Source: UBA1381 sp964399965 (GTDB lineage: Bacteria; Bacillota; Clostridia; UBA1381). From it: a stretch of 64,000 bases of DNA. Within the stretch, counting starts at the first letter, position 1. Each line of letters begins with the position of its first letter. The translations under genes and the position numbers were made by a program. Below are positions 24,516 through 32,785 of the stretch, piece after piece. The DNA is taken from contig CAYNRX010000003.1 of assembly GCA_964399965.1 (NCBI GenBank), forward strand, positions 20,281-84,280, read 5' to 3'. Under the pieces are notes generated by a model that was not told the DNA's origin, did no database searches, and saw nothing but the letters and a program-made list of their open reading frames with translations.

Positions 24516-25324
24516 GACCTTTAAAAACTATTTACGTATGTTATCCCGGAGGGAAGCATAAGGCATTGACGATGAGCTATGACGATGGCAAAAAATTCGA
24601 CCGCCGTTTGGTGGAGATATTCAATAAGTACGGGATAAAGGGGACGTTCCACATAAATTCCGGCCTTTTCGGCGTTGATCCCGACCGCATACAGCCGGAG
24701 GAGATGAGAGAGCTTTACCGGGGGCATGAGGTGTCCTGCCACACCAGCACCCATCCGACAATAGAACGCTGCCCGCTTGACCAGGTGGTTCAGCAGGTGA
24801 TAGAGGACAGAAAGGCCTTGGAGGAGATAATGGGCTATCCTATCCGCGGGCTTTCTTATCCCAACGGCTCCTATACAGAGGAGATAAAGAAGCTGCTGCC
24901 GGCCTGCGGGATAGAATACTCGCGGGTAGTACCAACGACCGGGGATTTTTCCTTGCCGGACGATTATCTTGAATGGAGCGGCACCTGCCACCATAACAAG
25001 AATCTGATGGAGCTTGCGCATCGTTTTGCCGATATGCACAAAACCCAGTACCTCTATCTGATGTACGTCTGGGGACACAGCTATGAATTTGACCGCGACG
25101 ATAACTGGGAGCTGATGGAGGGGTTCTGCGAGTTTATCGGCGGCCGCGAGGACATCTGGTATACGACCAATATCGGCTTTGTCGATTACATGAACGCGGC
25201 CAAAAACCTCAAATTTACCGCCAAGGCCGATATGGTGATGAATCCCTCGGCGATGACGGTATGGGTAAAGGCTGACGAAAAGCTGTTCGAGGTGCCCGGC
25301 GGAGCAACGGTATCGCTCAAGTGA
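24512..25324 (+). CDS. Polysaccharide deacetylase family protein
   Basis: A 270-residue NodB-fold protein. Motif 1 is TMSYDDGKKFDRR near residue 22 (two aspartates), KGTFHINSGLFG near 45 corresponds to the TFF motif, and motif 2 is EVSCHTSTHPTIE near 72 (HxxxH zinc ligands). The later catalytic pieces RGLSYPNGSY and the YLYLMYVWGHSYEF segment are present. There is no signal peptide, so it would act in the cytoplasm, which is unusual for peptidoglycan deacetylases and suggests a small or nucleotide-linked substrate. It overlaps its neighbours on both sides by 4 bp. Confidence 0.85.
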   Translation: MRPLKTIYVCYPGGKHKALTMSYDDGKKFDRRLVEIFNKYGIKGTFHINSGLFGVDPDRIQPEEMRELYRGHEVSCHTSTHPTIERCPLDQVVQQVIEDRKALEEIMGYPIRGLSYPNGSYTEEIKKLLPACGIEYSRVVPTTGDFSLPDDYLEWSGTCHHNKNLMELAHRFADMHKTQYLYLMYVWGHSYEFDRDDNWELMEGFCEFIGGREDIWYTTNIGFVDYMNAAKNLKFTAKADMVMNPSAMTVWVKADEKLFEVPGGATVSLK

Positions 25325-26016
25325 GGGAAAGCGAGCTGTACGAGCCGGTAAAACGGCTGTTCGAGGAAAACGGCTTTTATGTGAACGCCGAAGTCTGCGG
25401 ATGCGACCTGACGGCGGTCTCGCCGGAGGGAGAGCTGTGTATCGCCGAGCTTAAACGGGGGCTTACAGTGGAGCTTCTGGCGCAGTGCGTGGAGCGGCAG
25501 AACGCGGCCGAGCTGGTATATGCGGCCGTTCCCAAGCCGAAGAGGTATGAACCAAAGAAAATGCGCCGCGTTTTCAATCTCATAAAGCGTCTGGGGCTGG
25601 GGCTGATATTGGTGAGTGTGCGCGGGGAATATTCCTTTGCGGAGCTGATATTTGAGCCGCAGGCGGTAAAAAAAGCCGATGCGAGGAAAAGGCGCGGTAT
25701 CCTGAGGGAGATAGACGGCAGGTCGGCGGAGCTGAACACCGGCGGCGTTACCGGGCGCAAGATCGTGACCGCGTATATGGAAAGAGCGTTTGCGGCGGCT
25801 TGCATCCTGGAGGACGGCGGCGAGCTTTCGCCGAAGGAGATAAGGGAGCGCGGCGGCAGTGATGATGTGCAGCGGATACTTGCTTCCAATGTATACGGGT
25901 GGTTTGAAAAGGTCAGACGGGGAGTATGGCGGATCAGTGATAAGGGCGCAAGGGAGATTTTATTATATCCTGAGCTTTACGCATATTATAAACTGGATAA
26001 TTGCAAAACGCGATAG
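25321..26016 (+). CDS. DUF2161-like protein (putative PD-(D/E)XK nuclease fold)
   Basis: A 231-residue protein. The N-terminal half reads ESELYEPVKRLFEENGFYV, then AEVCGCDLTAVSPEGELCIAELKRGL, with the D...ExK arrangement expected of a PD-(D/E)XK phosphodiesterase, as in DUF2161. The C-terminal half (about 130-225) looks like a winged-helix segment. Biological role unknown. The start is a GTG overlapping the previous stop. The last five codons (DNCKTR and stop) lie inside the left hairpin of the dispersed repeat at 25996, so the repeat has supplied the present C-terminus and stop codon. Confidence 0.75.
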   Translation: MRESELYEPVKRLFEENGFYVNAEVCGCDLTAVSPEGELCIAELKRGLTVELLAQCVERQNAAELVYAAVPKPKRYEPKKMRRVFNLIKRLGLGLILVSVRGEYSFAELIFEPQAVKKADARKRRGILREIDGRSAELNTGGVTGRKIVTAYMERAFAAACILEDGGELSPKEIRERGGSDDVQRILASNVYGWFEKVRRGVWRISDKGAREILLYPELYAYYKLDNCKTR

Positions 26017-26270
26017 CGTTTTACAATTATTTCCTTATTACAGGGAGCTCGAGGGTGAAACCCTCGAATTTCAATCAATTTTTGACGACTCCGCACCGCG
26101 CAAGACGGCGCGGTCGGCAGCCGGCTGCCGATTTTTGCGAAGCAAAAATGCTGAAAATGCGTCAAAAATTGCGAAAATAAAAGTTTCAGCGGTCTTTAGA
26201 CCGCCAATCAACGGAACTTTTATTTTCTTCATTAGCCAGGAATCAATTGCGAAAAGGTTTCGCAATTGAC
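25996..26270. repeat. Palindromic dispersed repeat, longest copy A (275 bp)
   Basis: The copy is a chain of hairpins: 25998-26029 (TAATTGCAAAACGC/GCGTTTTACAATTA), 26049-26067 (TCGAGGG/CCCTCGA), 26077-26170 (AATTTTTGACG/CGTCAAAAATT around an inner set of smaller palindromes such as CGGCAGCCGGCTGCCG), 26173-26227 (GAAAATAAAAGTT/AACTTTTATTTTC around GCGGTC/GACCGC), and the end hairpin up to 26270 (GCAATTGAC). It overlaps the end of the DUF2161 gene and stops 31 bp before the Dabb gene start. No open frame of note. Confidence 0.92.
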
Positions 26271-26301
26271 TAATATTATAAACAGTTGGGAGGAGATAGG
26301 A

Positions 26302-26598
26302 TTGATCAAGCACATAGTGATGTGGAGGTTACGGGAGGATATAGACAAGAAGGCAGCGGCGGAGGCGATAAAGCGGGAGCTGGAAGCCCTCGTATCGGCG
26401 ATACCGGAGCTTAAGTCGGCGAGAGTAGGTATAAACTTCAACAATACCGACACGGTGAGCGATATCGTGCTGGAGACGGAGTTTTTATCGAGAAACGACC
26501 TTGATACGTACCAGGCGCATCCGGCGCATAAACGCGTGGGGGCGGAATTTGTGCGTCCCAACGTCAGCGAGAGACGCGTTTGCGACTATGAGTATTAA
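26302..26598 (+). CDS. Dabb (stress-responsive A/B barrel) family protein
   Basis: A 98-residue protein with the Dabb pattern: IKHIVMWRLRED at the start, IPELKSARVGINFN in the middle, DIVLETEFLSRNDLDTYQAHPAH, and a final RVCDYEY. Such proteins form dimeric alpha/beta barrels of mostly unknown function. The start is TTG at 26302, set by AGGAG 6 bases upstream; the upstream frame would run into the repeat. It is 10 bp before the next gene. Confidence 0.85.
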   Translation: MIKHIVMWRLREDIDKKAAAEAIKRELEALVSAIPELKSARVGINFNNTDTVSDIVLETEFLSRNDLDTYQAHPAHKRVGAEFVRPNVSERRVCDYEY

Positions 26599-26608
26599 GA
26601 GGTAAGAT

Positions 26609-27310
26609 ATGAGCCTGTATGCAATAGCCGATCTGCATCTGCCGCTGGGTGTCGATAAGCCGATGAATATCTTCGGCCGGGCTTGGGACCGATATGTCGA
26701 GCGGCTGGAGGAGAATTGGCGAGAGAGGATATCGCCGGAGGATACGGTCGTGCTGCCGGGGGATTTTTCCTGGGCGACGTATCTTGATGAGAGCGAACGC
26801 GATTTCGCTTTTCTCGCTTCACTGCCGGGGAAAAAATACCTCGTAAAGGGCAACCACGATTACTGGTGGACGACGCTCAATAAAATGAATAATTTTCTTA
26901 AGGATAAGGGCTTTTCCGATATAGCCTTTCTGCAAAATTGCGCCGTTTTGTATAAGGATATCGCCTTGTGCGGCACGCGCGGCTGGATACATCCGCAATG
27001 GGAGGGCTTCTCGGAGGAGGATAAACGGCTTTATGACCGCGAGGTGCTGCGGCTTGAGGCCTCGCTTAAGGCGGCGAAGGAGCTTTCGGAGCGGATATTC
27101 GTGTTCACGCATTATCCGCCCTTGGGCACGGATGGCACAGCCAACGCCTTTGTGGAGAAAATGCAGGAGTACGGCGTGGAACGCTGCATATACGGCCATC
27201 TTCACGGCGCCAGCCACCGCCGCGCCCTTATCGGTGAAAGGGATGGTATCCGCTATGACCTGGCGTCAGGGGACTATCTGCAATTTATGCCAATGAGATT
27301 GGAGGATTGA
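26609..27310 (+). CDS. Metallophosphoesterase
   Basis: A 233-residue calcineurin-like phosphoesterase of the predicted phosphohydrolase type. Its motifs are YAIADLHLPLG near residue 4 (DxH), VVLPGDFSWATYLDE near 48 (GD), VKGNHDYWW near 78 (GNHD), FVFTHYPP near 165 and YGHLHGASH near 194 (GHxH). It is complete and has no signal peptide. The substrate is not known. It precedes a second phosphoesterase gene by 3 bp. Confidence 0.87.
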   Translation: MSLYAIADLHLPLGVDKPMNIFGRAWDRYVERLEENWRERISPEDTVVLPGDFSWATYLDESERDFAFLASLPGKKYLVKGNHDYWWTTLNKMNNFLKDKGFSDIAFLQNCAVLYKDIALCGTRGWIHPQWEGFSEEDKRLYDREVLRLEASLKAAKELSERIFVFTHYPPLGTDGTANAFVEKMQEYGVERCIYGHLHGASHRRALIGERDGIRYDLASGDYLQFMPMRLED

Positions 27311-27313
27311 ACA

Positions 27314-27865
27314 ATGAAGCTGATGTTTGCATCCGATATACACGGTTCAGCGTATTATGCGGAGCTGGTGAGAGAGGTTTTTCAAAAGAAAGCCCCCGAT
27401 AAGCTGGTGCTTTTGGGAGACCTGCTTTATCACGGCCCCAGAAACGATCTGCCGAGGGATTATGCACCGAAAAAAGTGATACCGATACTCAACAGCATGA
27501 AAGAGCGTATCCTCTGCGTAAGGGGCAACTGCGATACCGAGGTCGACCAGATGGTGCTGGAATTTCCCATCATGGCCGATTACGCCGTGCTGTTTGACAG
27601 CGGCCTTACGATGTATATCACCCATGGCCATCATCTGGATATGCTGTCGCTCATAAACAGCGGCGATATCCTGATCCACGGGCATACCCATGTGCAGGCG
27701 ATGGAGCGGCAGGGGAGGATATACTACATCAACCCCGGCAGCACCTCCATCCCCAAGGAAGGAAACCGTCCCAGCTATATGATGTACGAAAAAGGCGTAT
27801 TCGTGATATACGACCTGGAAACGGGAGAAGAGATATCAAGGCTTGAGATAGGAGTGAGGGAATAA
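27314..27865 (+). CDS. yfcE: Phosphodiesterase, YfcE/MJ0936 family
   Basis: A 183-residue small metallophosphoesterase: MFASDIHGSAYY (DxH), LLGDLLYHGPRN (GDxx), CVRGNCDTEVD (GNxD) and ITHGHHLD with ILIHGHTHVQ (GHTH). It ends with the family segment INPGSTSIPKEGNRPSY. YfcE proteins hydrolyse cyclic or artificial phosphodiesters in vitro; the cellular target is unclear. Its last base overlaps the ogt start, so translation is coupled. Confidence 0.92.
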   Translation: MKLMFASDIHGSAYYAELVREVFQKKAPDKLVLLGDLLYHGPRNDLPRDYAPKKVIPILNSMKERILCVRGNCDTEVDQMVLEFPIMADYAVLFDSGLTMYITHGHHLDMLSLINSGDILIHGHTHVQAMERQGRIYYINPGSTSIPKEGNRPSYMMYEKGVFVIYDLETGEEISRLEIGVRE

Positions 27866-28323
27866 TGGCCTCCGTACAATATCGATCGCCGGTGGGAATA
27901 CTGACGATAACCGAGGAGGACGGCTTCATCACCGGGATACAGGCCGGGGCAGAAGGCGGCGGCAGCCGGGAAACGGTGCTTTTGGCCGAGGCCGTGCGGG
28001 AGCTTAGCGAATATTTCGCCGGGACGAGGAAGACGTTTGAGCTGCCGCTTGCAGCCCGCGGGACGGTGTTTCAGAAACGCGTGTGGGACGCGCTCTGCCG
28101 GATACCGTACGGAAAGACCGCATCCTACCGCGATATCGCCGAAGCGGTCGGCAATCCCCGGGGATTCCGGGCGGTGGGAAACGCCAATGGGAAAAATCCC
28201 CTGCTGATAGTCGTCCCCTGCCATCGGGTGATCGCGGCCGACGGTTCGCTCGGGGGATATAGCGCAGGGCTTGATATAAAGAAATTTTTACTGGAGCATG
28301 AGAGCAAATGGAAGAACTCATAG
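27865..28323 (+). CDS. ogt: Methylated-DNA-protein-cysteine methyltransferase
   Basis: A 152-residue suicide repair protein that takes alkyl groups from O6 of guanine onto its cysteine. The acceptor motif is IVVPCHRVIAADG near residue 115, preceded by the DNA-binding helix-turn-helix IPYGKTASYRDIAEAVGNP and followed by GGYSAGLDIKKFLLEHE. The N-terminal ribonuclease-like domain is short, as in Ogt. Its end overlaps hydE by 16 bp. Confidence 0.95.
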   Translation: MASVQYRSPVGILTITEEDGFITGIQAGAEGGGSRETVLLAEAVRELSEYFAGTRKTFELPLAARGTVFQKRVWDALCRIPYGKTASYRDIAEAVGNPRGFRAVGNANGKNPLLIVVPCHRVIAADGSLGGYSAGLDIKKFLLEHESKWKNS

Positions 28324-29375
28324 ACAAGCTGGCAGAGGGCAGCTCGCTTTCGCAGGAGGAATTTGCCGCCCTGTACGAGGGGCGGTCGCCTGCGCTTTTG
28401 GAATATCTTAAAGAGCGCGCGGGCAGAAAAGCGCGGGAGGTGTTTGGGAACCGCGTTTATATCCGCGGGCTGATAGAGTTCACCAGCTTTTGCCGCAATA
28501 ACTGCTTCTACTGCGGCCTGCGGGCAGGAAACCCATCGGCCGAGAGGTACCGCTTAAATAGCAAAGATATCCTTAACTGCTGCCGGGCAGGGTATGAAGC
28601 CGGTTTTCGCACCTTTGTTTTGCAGGGCGGCGAAGATCCGGGGATCACGGCGGAGGAGCTGGCGGCCGTAGTGAGCGGCATCAAGGAAGGTTTCCCCGAT
28701 TGTGCGGTCACGCTCTCTGTCGGGGAGCGCAGCCGCGAGGATTACGAGTTGTTTTTCCACGCCGGAGCCGACCGCTATCTTTTGCGCCATGAAACGGCCG
28801 ACAGCAAGCACTACGAAAGGCTCCACCCGCCGGAAATGTCAGCGGAAAACCGCAAACGCTGTTTATGGACGCTCAAGGATATAGGGTATCAGACCGGAGC
28901 CGGATTTATGGTAGGCTCCCCGTATCAAACACCAAAAACGCTCGGCGCAGATTTTAAATTCCTCGAAGAGCTGCAGCCGGAAATGGTCGGCATCGGCCCG
29001 TTTATCCCCCATAAGGATACGCCGTTTCGTGATATGCCCGGGGGAACGCTTTTTGACGCCCTGTTCTGCCTGGGTCTGGTGCGGCTTTTACTGCCCCATG
29101 CCCTGCTCCCGGCGACTACCGCCCTGGGTACGATACATCCGCAGGGACGGGTGCTGGGGATGGAAATGGGAGCGAACGTCGTCATGCCCAACCTTTCCCC
29201 CGAAGAGGTGCGCGGGAAATACTCGCTCTATAACGGGAAGCTCTCCACGGGCGCAGAATCAGCCGCCGGGCTGGATATGCTGAAAAAGGAGCTTGCGGAA
29301 GCGGGATTTGAGGTGGTATGCAGCCGCGGAGATTTCCCCGGCTGGCAAAGAGCGGATATAAAAAATCGCCCGTGA
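28308..29375 (+). CDS. hydE: [FeFe] hydrogenase H-cluster radical SAM maturase HydE
   Basis: A 355-residue radical SAM protein. The cluster cysteines are in FTSFCRNNCFYCGLR near residue 62, followed by RYRLNSKDILNCC and TFVLQGGEDPG, all typical of HydE rather than BioB. Other family marks are TGAGFMVGSPYQT, GIGPFIPHKDTPF and the final ANVVMPNLSPEEVRGKYSLY. HydE helps build the dithiomethylamine-bearing diiron subcluster. HydF, HydG and a hydrogenase are not in this window. The ATG is inside the end of ogt. Confidence 0.92.
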   Translation: MEELIDKLAEGSSLSQEEFAALYEGRSPALLEYLKERAGRKAREVFGNRVYIRGLIEFTSFCRNNCFYCGLRAGNPSAERYRLNSKDILNCCRAGYEAGFRTFVLQGGEDPGITAEELAAVVSGIKEGFPDCAVTLSVGERSREDYELFFHAGADRYLLRHETADSKHYERLHPPEMSAENRKRCLWTLKDIGYQTGAGFMVGSPYQTPKTLGADFKFLEELQPEMVGIGPFIPHKDTPFRDMPGGTLFDALFCLGLVRLLLPHALLPATTALGTIHPQGRVLGMEMGANVVMPNLSPEEVRGKYSLYNGKLSTGAESAAGLDMLKKELAEAGFEVVCSRGDFPGWQRADIKNRP

Positions 29376-29404
29376 CTGTCGCGTTATGACAGCCCCGGGC
29401 GCGA
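29365..29404 (-). terminator. Terminator between hydE and thiE (acts for thiE)
   Basis: On the minus strand CGCCCG, CTGTC and the complements GACAG and CGGGCG form a two-part stem followed by ATTTTTT. It ends the thiSFGHE transcript; the same hairpin may also stop hydE mRNA. Confidence 0.75.
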
Positions 29405-29414
29405 AGTGAGGATA

Positions 29415-29966
29415 CTATTTCATAAGCGAAGACATAAGGCAGTGATCGGCAGCTCCGGCTTCCCGCACTGCCTTTTGCCGTGCGGCCGTTTCGATCCCCC
29501 CGATGGCGTATACGGGGATGGATACCGCTGAGGTCACCTCCCGCAGGAAAGCAAGTCCCCGGCCGGGCAGGCCGCTTTTACAGGCGGTATCGTAGATATG
29601 CCCGGCGATGAGCCAATCCGCCCCCAGAGACTCCGCCTGCACAGCTTCGGCGGCGGAATGCACGGAAACTCCCTTTTGTATCCCCGAAGGCAGCCGGAGA
29701 CGGCGATCCTTAAACAGCGATAGCGGCAGCTGCACGGCTTCTGCCTCCAGCTCGTCCAGGATATCGGGATGAGAATGCGCCGATAGCATGATCCCGCTGC
29801 GGCGGCAGATGGGAAGGCAGCTTTCAAACAGCGACTTGTATTCTTCACCGGACAGCTCCTTTTCCCGCAGTATTATCATTCTCGGCCGCAGGCGGCAGAT
29901 GTTTTCCACCACTTTCAAAAAATCCCTGTCCGCCGGTAAAAGGCGTTTTGCTGTTACCGCTATCAT
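29415..29966 (-). CDS. thiE: Thiamine phosphate synthase/TenI-like protein
   Basis: A 183-residue TIM-barrel protein of the ThiE/TenI group. It shows RMIILREKELSGEEY near residue 29, SAHSHPD near 62, GVSVHSAAEAVQAESLGADWLIAGHIYDT near 97-125, and the phosphate-binding AIGGIETAARQKAVREAGAADHC. ThiE joins the pyrimidine and thiazole halves; TenI relatives aromatise the thiazole tautomer. It is shorter than most ThiE proteins (about 205-215), and the pyrimidine-binding region is slim, so TenI-like function is a real alternative. It overlaps thiH by 4 bp and is the last gene of the thi operon. Confidence 0.8.
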   Translation of the reverse strand: MIAVTAKRLLPADRDFLKVVENICRLRPRMIILREKELSGEEYKSLFESCLPICRRSGIMLSAHSHPDILDELEAEAVQLPLSLFKDRRLRLPSGIQKGVSVHSAAEAVQAESLGADWLIAGHIYDTACKSGLPGRGLAFLREVTSAVSIPVYAIGGIETAARQKAVREAGAADHCLMSSLMK

Positions 29967-31108
29967 ACGCGTACGTAATCGGTGAACACCGGCTGCAAGC
30001 CGCGCGATTTCATGGCGGCAATGACCTCTTCGGTCGAACGGGGATCGGAGATCTCGAACTGCTCGTCGCCCTTTGTCTCTTCGCCATGGCCGCCGACGCC
30101 GACACTTACCCCGGCGGATATTTTCGTAGCCGCCATGCCGATAACGTTATCGCGGAAGCCCGCCCGCTCGCGCGTGGATATTGTTATCCCGGCATAGGGC
30201 ATGAATATCCTGTAGGCGGTCATCACCTGCAAAAGCTGGCGTTCGTGCACATCGTTGGGATTGTTTTCGGCGTTATTTATATAGGGACGCATACGGGGGA
30301 AGGAGAACGATATCTCCGCCTGCGGGTATTTCTGCTGTATATAGTAAGCGTGCATAGCGGCCGCAAAGGCGTCGCGGCGGAAATCCGCCAGCCCCAAAAG
30401 CGAACCGAAGGCCACTCCGCGCATACCGCCCATAAGCGCCCGCTCCTGGGCGTTGAAGCGGTATGGATAAACGCGCTTGGGACCGGAGAGGTGCTTTTGG
30501 GCATAGACCGTGCGGTCGTACGTCTCCTGATATACGCTGACGAAATCTGCCCCGCATTCGTGCAGGTAGGCGTATTCATCGCTGTTCACGGGATATATCT
30601 CGATGCCTATCGTTGAGAAATATTTCCCGGCTGTCCTTATCGCCCGTCCTATGTATTCCACATCCGACATATAGCGCGATTCGCCGGTCAGAAGAAGTAT
30701 CTCCTTAAGGCCGGTGGATGCTATCTGTTCCATCTCCCGTTCTGTTTCCTCATCGGTGAGCTTTGCGCGGTGGATGCGGTTATGACAGTTGAAGCCGCAG
30801 TAAACGCAGTGATTTTCACAGTAGTTGGCGATGTACAAGGGAGTAAACAGGCAGATGGAATTTCCGAAATGCTTGCGCGTCTCCCTCGCAGCCCTTTGGG
30901 CCATCTGCTCCAAAAATCCCTCCGCCGCCGGTGACAGCAGGGCGGCCAGATCCTCCCGGCGGAGACTGTCGCGCGAAAGCGCGGCCATTACGTCAGCCGG
31001 GGTGTATCTTGTGTAATCGTAACCGTCCATATCGGCCGTGACCTTCCGGAGGATCTCGCTGCCGATATCCTCCATACCGTCCAAATGCTTCATTATATCA
31101 GTTTGCAT
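29963..31108 (-). CDS. thiH: 2-iminoacetate synthase ThiH
   Basis: A 381-residue radical SAM enzyme that cleaves tyrosine to make dehydroglycine for the thiazole ring. Cluster cysteines lie in YCENHCVYCGFNCHN near residue 102. The stretches ILLLTGESRYMSDVEYI and GADFVSVYQETYD are characteristic of ThiH, as is the C-terminal GHGEETKGDEQFEISDPR. The anaerobic thiSFGH type of thiazole synthesis fits the organism. The start at 31108 has GGAGG at 11 bases; an in-frame ATG at 31093 is possible. Confidence 0.94.
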   Translation of the reverse strand: MQTDIMKHLDGMEDIGSEILRKVTADMDGYDYTRYTPADVMAALSRDSLRREDLAALLSPAAEGFLEQMAQRAARETRKHFGNSICLFTPLYIANYCENHCVYCGFNCHNRIHRAKLTDEETEREMEQIASTGLKEILLLTGESRYMSDVEYIGRAIRTAGKYFSTIGIEIYPVNSDEYAYLHECGADFVSVYQETYDRTVYAQKHLSGPKRVYPYRFNAQERALMGGMRGVAFGSLLGLADFRRDAFAAAMHAYYIQQKYPQAEISFSFPRMRPYINNAENNPNDVHERQLLQVMTAYRIFMPYAGITISTRERAGFRDNVIGMAATKISAGVSVGVGGHGEETKGDEQFEISDPRSTEEVIAAMKSRGLQPVFTDYVRV

Positions 31109-31114
31109 AGCTTA

Positions 31115-31882
31115 TTAGTCCTCCAAAAATCCTGTCAAGGGGCTTGAGGCCTCGGCGCGCTTTTCCAGCACCCGTCCCAGCCCGGAAAGATATGCCGCCC
31201 GTCCGGCTTCTATCGCCAGCTTGAAAGCGGTGGCCATCAGGCCAACGTCTCCGGCGGTCGCTATCGCCGTGTTGGCCATGACCGCATCCACTCCCAGCTC
31301 CATCGCTTCGCAGGCCTGCGAGGGAGCACCGATCCCGGCGTCGACGATTATCGGCAGAGGTATCTCCTCCACAAGGATGCGTATAAATTCCTTCGTCACC
31401 AATCCCTTGTTGGTGCCGATAGGAGCGCCCAGGGGCATCACGGCCGCCGCCCCGGCTGATACCAGGTCGCGGGCGGTGTTGAGGTCGGGATACATATAGG
31501 GCATGACGATAAAGCCCTCCTTGGCAAGCATTTCCGTCGCCCGCACAGTTTCGTGGTTGTCGGGCAGCAGGTATTTGCTGTCGCGGATGACCTCGACCTT
31601 GACAAAATCACCGCAGCCTATTTCCCGAGCCAGCCGCGCTATACGCACCGCCTCCTCGGCAGTCCTGGCGCCGGAGGTGTTCGGCAGCAGTGTTATACCC
31701 TCGGGCATGTAGTCGAGTATGTTTGAATCGCCGCCCTTGACGGCGCGTCTTACGGCCAGTGTCGCCATTTCCACACCGGCGTTCTTTACTACGATATCTG
31801 TCATTTCCAGCGAGAATTTACCCGAGCCAAGGATAAACCTTGAGGTAAACTCATGGCCGCCTATTACTAATTTGTCTTCCAT
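31115..31882 (-). CDS. thiG: Thiazole synthase ThiG
   Basis: A 255-residue TIM-barrel enzyme that condenses deoxyxylulose 5-phosphate, dehydroglycine and ThiS thiocarboxylate into the thiazole phosphate. Motifs: FTSRFILGSGKF near residue 12, LLPNTSGARTAEEAVRIARLARE near 62, VKVEVIRDSKYLLPDN with the catalytic lysine near 98, LGAPIGTNKGL near 150 and VDAGIGAPSQA near 180. Length is normal. It overlaps thiF by one base and precedes thiH by 6 bp. Confidence 0.96.
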   Translation of the reverse strand: MEDKLVIGGHEFTSRFILGSGKFSLEMTDIVVKNAGVEMATLAVRRAVKGGDSNILDYMPEGITLLPNTSGARTAEEAVRIARLAREIGCGDFVKVEVIRDSKYLLPDNHETVRATEMLAKEGFIVMPYMYPDLNTARDLVSAGAAAVMPLGAPIGTNKGLVTKEFIRILVEEIPLPIIVDAGIGAPSQACEAMELGVDAVMANTAIATAGDVGLMATAFKLAIEAGRAAYLSGLGRVLEKRAEASSPLTGFLED

Positions 31883-32520
31883 TACTGTTCCTCCATTATC
31901 AGCTGTATTATTTTGTTGGCCTGATGCCCGGCGCAGACGGCTACTCGGGGAGCCATCAGCGACGCTCCGCCCTCAATGCCGCTGCAGCCGTCTCCGCAGA
32001 CATAAAGCCGCGACATCCGTCTCTGTGTCCTTATCAGGCCGGCGTCGCCGTACCCGGCCATGCCGCTTGCAGAAACAACGACCGCCTGCGGCAGCTTGTC
32101 AAGCACGGTGTTTATGAGCATCGCCTTTTCCTCCGCCCGGTCAAGGGCTTCGGCGATGTATCGTTCCCCATCAAAGAGCTCCGGGGCGTTATCGGCGGTT
32201 ATCCTTGCGCATACGGTCTGTATTTCCATATAGGGGTTTATCCGGCGTATGAGCGAGGATAAGGCGTCTGTCTTGTACATGCCTATGTGTTCAAGAAAGT
32301 ATTGCTGGCGGTTGATGTTGGAAAGCTCCACGCGGTCAAAGTCGACCAGCAAAAGTCGGCCGATCCCTGCCCTGGCCAGCATTACGGCGATATTTGAACC
32401 CAGTCCGCCCAAGCCTGCCACCGCTGCCGATGAATCGTGTAGCTTCTGCCGGAAATCTTCGCCGTGACGTTCGGCCAGGACTTTTTGCAACTGCTCCCTG
32501 CTTATCTCAGCCACCGCCAA
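31882..32520 (-). CDS. thiF: ThiS adenylyltransferase ThiF (short type)
   Basis: A 212-residue E1-like enzyme that adenylates the C-terminal glycine of ThiS. The nucleotide site AVAGLGGLGSNIAVMLARAG is near residue 32, and LLVDFDRVELSNINRQQYF near 54 is the family motif. Later parts include VVSASGMAGYGD and a CVCGD-like cysteine pair. The short length fits the ThiF type of Clostridia that lacks the C-terminal rhodanese part. The start is TTG at 32520 (or GTG at 32514), inside the end of thiS. Confidence 0.92.
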   Translation of the reverse strand: MAVAEISREQLQKVLAERHGEDFRQKLHDSSAAVAGLGGLGSNIAVMLARAGIGRLLLVDFDRVELSNINRQQYFLEHIGMYKTDALSSLIRRINPYMEIQTVCARITADNAPELFDGERYIAEALDRAEEKAMLINTVLDKLPQAVVVSASGMAGYGDAGLIRTQRRMSRLYVCGDGCSGIEGGASLMAPRVAVCAGHQANKIIQLIMEEQ

Positions 32521-32701
32521 CGAACCTCACTATCTCCAGGACGTCATCGTCGCAAATCATCGTCGTCTCGTATTCCGCCCGCGGCACGATAAGGCGGTTT
32601 TTCTCTACGGCTACGCGCTCTGTCCCGTAGCCCTCGCGCTCTAAAAGCTCCGATAACGTCAGGGGAGCTTCAAGCGCGATATCTTCACCGTTTATTTTCA
32701 T
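32507..32701 (-). CDS. thiS: Sulfur carrier protein ThiS
   Basis: A 64-residue ubiquitin-like protein starting MKINGEDIALEAPLTLSELL and ending in GGG, the tail that carries the thiocarboxylate. The central LIVPRAEYETTMICDDDVLEIVRFVGGG ending is typical (usual forms end in VGGG). It opens the thi operon, 27 bp downstream of an attenuator-like hairpin. Confidence 0.94.
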   Translation of the reverse strand: MKINGEDIALEAPLTLSELLEREGYGTERVAVEKNRLIVPRAEYETTMICDDDVLEIVRFVGGG

Positions 32702-32720
32702 TGCTGTCCTCTTTTAAAAA

Positions 32721-32773
32721 TAAAAAAACACAAAACAGACCGCGCCTTTTCGGTGGTGCGCCCCATTTTGTGT
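32721..32773 (-). promoter_or_regulatory. Attenuator-like hairpin in the thiS leader
   Basis: On the minus strand ACACAAAA (32766-32773) pairs with TTTTGTGT (32728-32735), enclosing a 30-base GC-rich region with GGGGCGCACC and GGCGCGGTC, and is followed by a run of seven T. It lies entirely between the promoter (32786-32814) and the thiS start, within a few bases of the expected transcript start, so it works on the thi mRNA as a terminator that must be prevented for expression. It has none of the conserved pieces of a TPP riboswitch. The inner GC part could be a compact ligand- or protein-binding element. Confidence 0.7.
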
Positions 32774-32785
32774 ATCAACAGTGAT

